From contig CAIYZZ010000251.1 in assembly GCA_903930805.1 (NCBI GenBank), positions 1 to 6,788 on the forward strand: DNA of 6,788 bases. Direction: 5' to 3'. A program made the position numbers and the translations under genes. The notes beneath the pieces are model-generated. The model saw only the letters and a list, made by a program, of their open reading frames with translations. It had not been told where the DNA came from and did no database searches. Source of the DNA: an uncultured Rhodocyclaceae bacterium (GTDB lineage: Bacteria; Pseudomonadota; Gammaproteobacteria; Burkholderiales; Rhodocyclaceae). Positions 5,235-6,788 of the stretch are shown here, piece by piece (position 1 is the stretch's first letter; the number at the start of each line of letters is the position of its first letter).

Positions 5235-5281
5235 TCAAGGCGTTTCGGCCCAAGAGCGCAATAGAGTCACGCCCCAGCTGA
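5235..5281. repeat. Right copy of diverged direct repeat (vestigial mog tail, overlapping the aminopeptidase 3' end)
   Basis: In the plus-strand frame matching mog this copy reads KAFRPKSAIESRPS and a stop (5237-5281), against KAFRPKSAQRPSPG and a stop at the true end of mog; both tails have 14 residues. On the minus strand it encodes the last residues of the aminopeptidase, RSWAETP and stop. Within KAFRPKSA all three base changes between the copies are silent for the mog reading, but two of them change the antisense protein. This suggests that the copy diverged while serving as a mog end. Confidence 0.7.
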
Positions 5282-6686
5282 CCCCGAAGCCGGTGAGGTC
5301 GGTGGCGACAGCGCCCAGTCCGCCCGTGCAGCTTGAAGCTGACAGATCCATGTGAATCCACGGCGTCTTGCCGACAAAACGGCCCAGGAAACGTGCGGCG
5401 AGGATGTGGTCGGCGTCGCCTTCGAGCGTGCATTGCTTGATGTCGGCCACCTTCGAGTCGAGCGCAGGTTCGTAATCGGCGTCCTGCGGGAATACGCAGA
5501 CCCGTTCGCCGCTGGCGCGCCCGGCCGCCACGGCCTGCGCGGCAAGATCGTCGCTGCTGGCGAATACTCCCGAATAGCGCTGGCCGAGCGCGGCCTGCAT
5601 GCTGCCGGTCAAGGTGGCGAAGTCAATCATCAGCGCTGGCTTTTGTTTGGCTGCCAGTGCCAGCGTGTCGGCCAACACCATGCGACCTTCGGCATCGGTA
5701 TGCACGACCTCGATGGTGGTGCCGTCGAGTGCGCGCACGATGTCCCCCTGCGCGTAGGCGGCAGGTGAAATGTGGTTCTTGGCGATGGCGAGCCAGCAGT
5801 CGATGGCGACGGGAAGATCCAGCGCGGCGGCTGCCGACAGAATGGCCAGCGCGACAGCCGAGCCATTCATGTCTTCGTGCATGCCGGCCATGTATTTGGC
5901 CGGCTTGAGGTTGTGGCCGCCGGTGTCGTAGCAGATGCCCTTGCCGACCAGCGCGATGGTTTTCGCGGCTTTCTTTTTTGGCCGCCAGGAGAGACGCACG
6001 ATAGCTGCGCCGCCGCCGTCATCATCGCTACCCTGGGCGACTGCACAGAAGGCACCTGCGCCCATTTTCTTCAGGCGGTGGAAGTCGTATTCCTCGATGC
6101 CCCAGCCCTGCGCCTTGGCCATTTTACGCAGGCGTTGGCGGTAGCGCGCCGGGTCGAGTTGATTGGGTGGGAGAACGGTGAGTCCGCGAGCCAGCAGGTT
6201 GGCGCGGGCAAGGGCAAGGGAAAAGTCGGTGCTGGCCTCATTGGCAACTAAGCGGCGCGGAATGTTGATTTCCTTGAGCGCCTGCGCTGGTTTCTTCTTT
6301 TGCGCGGGGAGCGGCACGCCATTCACCAGCGCGACAAAGATCGCGTCCTGCAAGGCTTCCTCGGCGACACCGAGTGGCACGATGGCCAGCGTTTTGGGCG
6401 ACTCGTCGAGAAGGAGCATCGCGGCCTTGCGCAGCACAGTGAGTTGCTCGAAGCGCGGCTTGGTGGCATCGAGCATGACCAACGCCACGCGCGCACCATC
6501 CGGCAGGTCGGCAACAACGGGCGCTTTTGCCAGTTCTTCTATCTTCGTGTCCTTGCGCTTCAGCAGCCGCTGCCAGAAGTTGCGTTCCAACAAATCGGCC
6601 GGCAGGATTTTCCCGGCGGGCAGCAGATAAAGACGATGAGCGCCGCGCGGTGCGGCGGAAACGATGAGTTTCGGCAATACTGTCAT
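5235..6686 (-). CDS. M17 family leucyl aminopeptidase
   Basis: A cytosolic two-metal aminopeptidase that removes N-terminal residues from peptides. The 483 residues fit the family (about 450-500): a variable N-terminal domain to about residue 165, then the catalytic domain. Metal and catalytic residues are intact. Lys249 and Asp254 lie in VGKGICYDTGG, catalytic Lys261 in LKP and Asp272 in MHEDMNGSA. Asp331, Glu333 and catalytic Arg335 lie in HTDAEGRMVLADTL. The motif versions GHNLKPAKYMAGMHEDMNGSA and HTDAEGR differ from classical PepA (NTDAEGRL, MKxDM). They place it in the divergent 'leucyl aminopeptidase family protein' branch rather than PepA itself, so no symbol is given. The C-terminus ATDLTGFGVSWGVTLLRSWAETP overlaps the mog-tail repeat. 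The Shine-Dalgarno is weak: AAAGG about 11 nt before the ATG. It is convergent with the ykgJ-like gene and divergent from thyA across 31 bp. Confidence 0.93.
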   Translation of the reverse strand: MTVLPKLIVSAAPRGAHRLYLLPAGKILPADLLERNFWQRLLKRKDTKIEELAKAPVVADLPDGARVALVMLDATKPRFEQLTVLRKAAMLLLDESPKTLAIVPLGVAEEALQDAIFVALVNGVPLPAQKKKPAQALKEINIPRRLVANEASTDFSLALARANLLARGLTVLPPNQLDPARYRQRLRKMAKAQGWGIEEYDFHRLKKMGAGAFCAVAQGSDDDGGGAAIVRLSWRPKKKAAKTIALVGKGICYDTGGHNLKPAKYMAGMHEDMNGSAVALAILSAAAALDLPVAIDCWLAIAKNHISPAAYAQGDIVRALDGTTIEVVHTDAEGRMVLADTLALAAKQKPALMIDFATLTGSMQAALGQRYSGVFASSDDLAAQAVAAGRASGERVCVFPQDADYEPALDSKVADIKQCTLEGDADHILAARFLGRFVGKTPWIHMDLSASSCTGGLGAVATDLTGFGVSWGVTLLRSWAETP

Positions 6687-6717
6687 AGTGTTCGTGGCCT
6701 TTATAATCGCGCGGATT
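6687..6717. promoter_or_regulatory. Divergent aminopeptidase/thyA control region
   Basis: Only 31 bp separate the two start codons. On the plus strand an exact TATAAT (6702-6707) ends 10 nt before the thyA ATG, implying a leader of about 4 nt. No good -35 lies 16-18 bp upstream. On the minus strand the overlapping TATAAA, with TTGGCG 15 bp upstream inside thyA, is a weak candidate for the aminopeptidase. The two promoters would therefore occupy the same DNA and compete for it (inference). Confidence 0.4.
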
Positions 6718-6788
6718 ATGCGCCAATACCTCGACCTGATGCGCCATGTCCTCGATCATGGCCACGCTAAATCCGACCGCACCGGCAC
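6718..6788 (+). CDS. thyA: Thymidylate synthase, N-terminal fragment
   Basis: Thymidylate synthase makes dTMP from dUMP, using methylene-tetrahydrofolate. Only 23 complete codons are visible before the right edge. They read MRQYLDLMRHVLDHGHAKSDRTG, which matches the start of ThyA position for position: E. coli begins MKQYLELMQKVLDEG, with the DRTGTGT motif at the same numbering. Arg21, the dUMP-phosphate ligand, is present. No Shine-Dalgarno precedes the ATG; with TATAAT only 10 nt upstream, translation from a nearly leaderless transcript is likely. The gene is truncated only by the window edge. Confidence 0.88.
   Translation, partial: MRQYLDLMRHVLDHGHAKSDRTG

Larger units (their letters stand above)
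3138..5281. mobile_element. Candidate inserted segment bounded by mog-tail repeats
   Basis: A stretch of about 2.1 kb bounded by the diverged 47-bp direct repeat (repeat spacing 2097 bp). It carries three plus-strand genes unrelated to the housekeeping neighbours. Hand GC counts of 60-base samples give 29/60 at 3421, 28/60 at 4081 and 32/60 at 4321, against 36/60 at 2281 and 47/60 at 2821. No integrase, transposase or terminal inverted repeat is present. It is therefore either a remnant of an element that used the mog 3' end as an attachment site, or the product of recombination between diverged strains. The mobile nature is inference. Confidence 0.4.

Noticed and set aside
6238..6765. Minus-strand frame across thyA and the aminopeptidase start
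   Set aside because: It reads antisense to thyA and out of frame within the aminopeptidase, with low-complexity Arg/Ala composition.

Overview
The window looks like a high-GC betaproteobacterial chromosome, perhaps Rhodocyclales-like. This is inferred from protein style and gene order; no rRNA or other phylogenetic marker is present. The flanking genes are GC-rich housekeeping genes: a divergent pmbA (tldE)/darP pair, an arrangement also found in E. coli, then mog, an M17 aminopeptidase, and the start of thyA.

Layout. Positions 1-630 (minus) hold the N-terminal 210 codons of a Tat-exported TRAP-transporter solute-binding protein; the gene runs off the left edge. Upstream of it on the same strand is pmbA/tldE (717-2075, minus). 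A 46-bp gap separates pmbA from the divergent darP (yjgA, 2122-2637, plus), whose end overlaps mog by 8 bp (2630-3184, plus). A hairpin that looks like a terminator follows mog. Then come three genes of a different character: a miniature FliD-like protein (3297-3983), a SprA-related HExxH putative metalloprotease (4004-4600) and a YkgJ-type cysteine-cluster protein (4686-5216), all plus strand. The minus strand resumes with an M17 leucyl aminopeptidase (5235-6686). thyA (6718 to the right edge, plus) diverges from it across 31 bp.

The most interesting structure is the boundary of the three-gene segment. The last 15 codons of mog, stop included, recur as a diverged direct repeat at 5237-5281, at exactly the same length and in an open frame, immediately after the ykgJ-like gene. 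That second copy also encodes, on the opposite strand, the C-terminus of the aminopeptidase. The first copy, read antisense, still resembles that C-terminus (RSWAGMP-stop against RSWAETP-stop). The simplest reading is that mog and the aminopeptidase were once convergent with overlapping 3' ends. About 2.1 kb was then inserted at this point with duplication of the shared segment, so both genes kept intact ends. Hand counts show lower GC in the first two inserted genes than in the flanks.

Functional links. darP (50S maturation) and mog (molybdopterin adenylylation) are translationally linked by overlap. The FliD-like and metalloprotease genes are 20 bp apart and probably cotranscribed; a shared flagellar or envelope role is only inference. 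darP and thyA both have an exact TATAAT 7-10 nt before the start codon, which would give leaderless or nearly leaderless mRNAs. No RNA genes, CRISPR arrays, transposases or integrases were seen, and no gene-free stretch exceeds about 115 bp.
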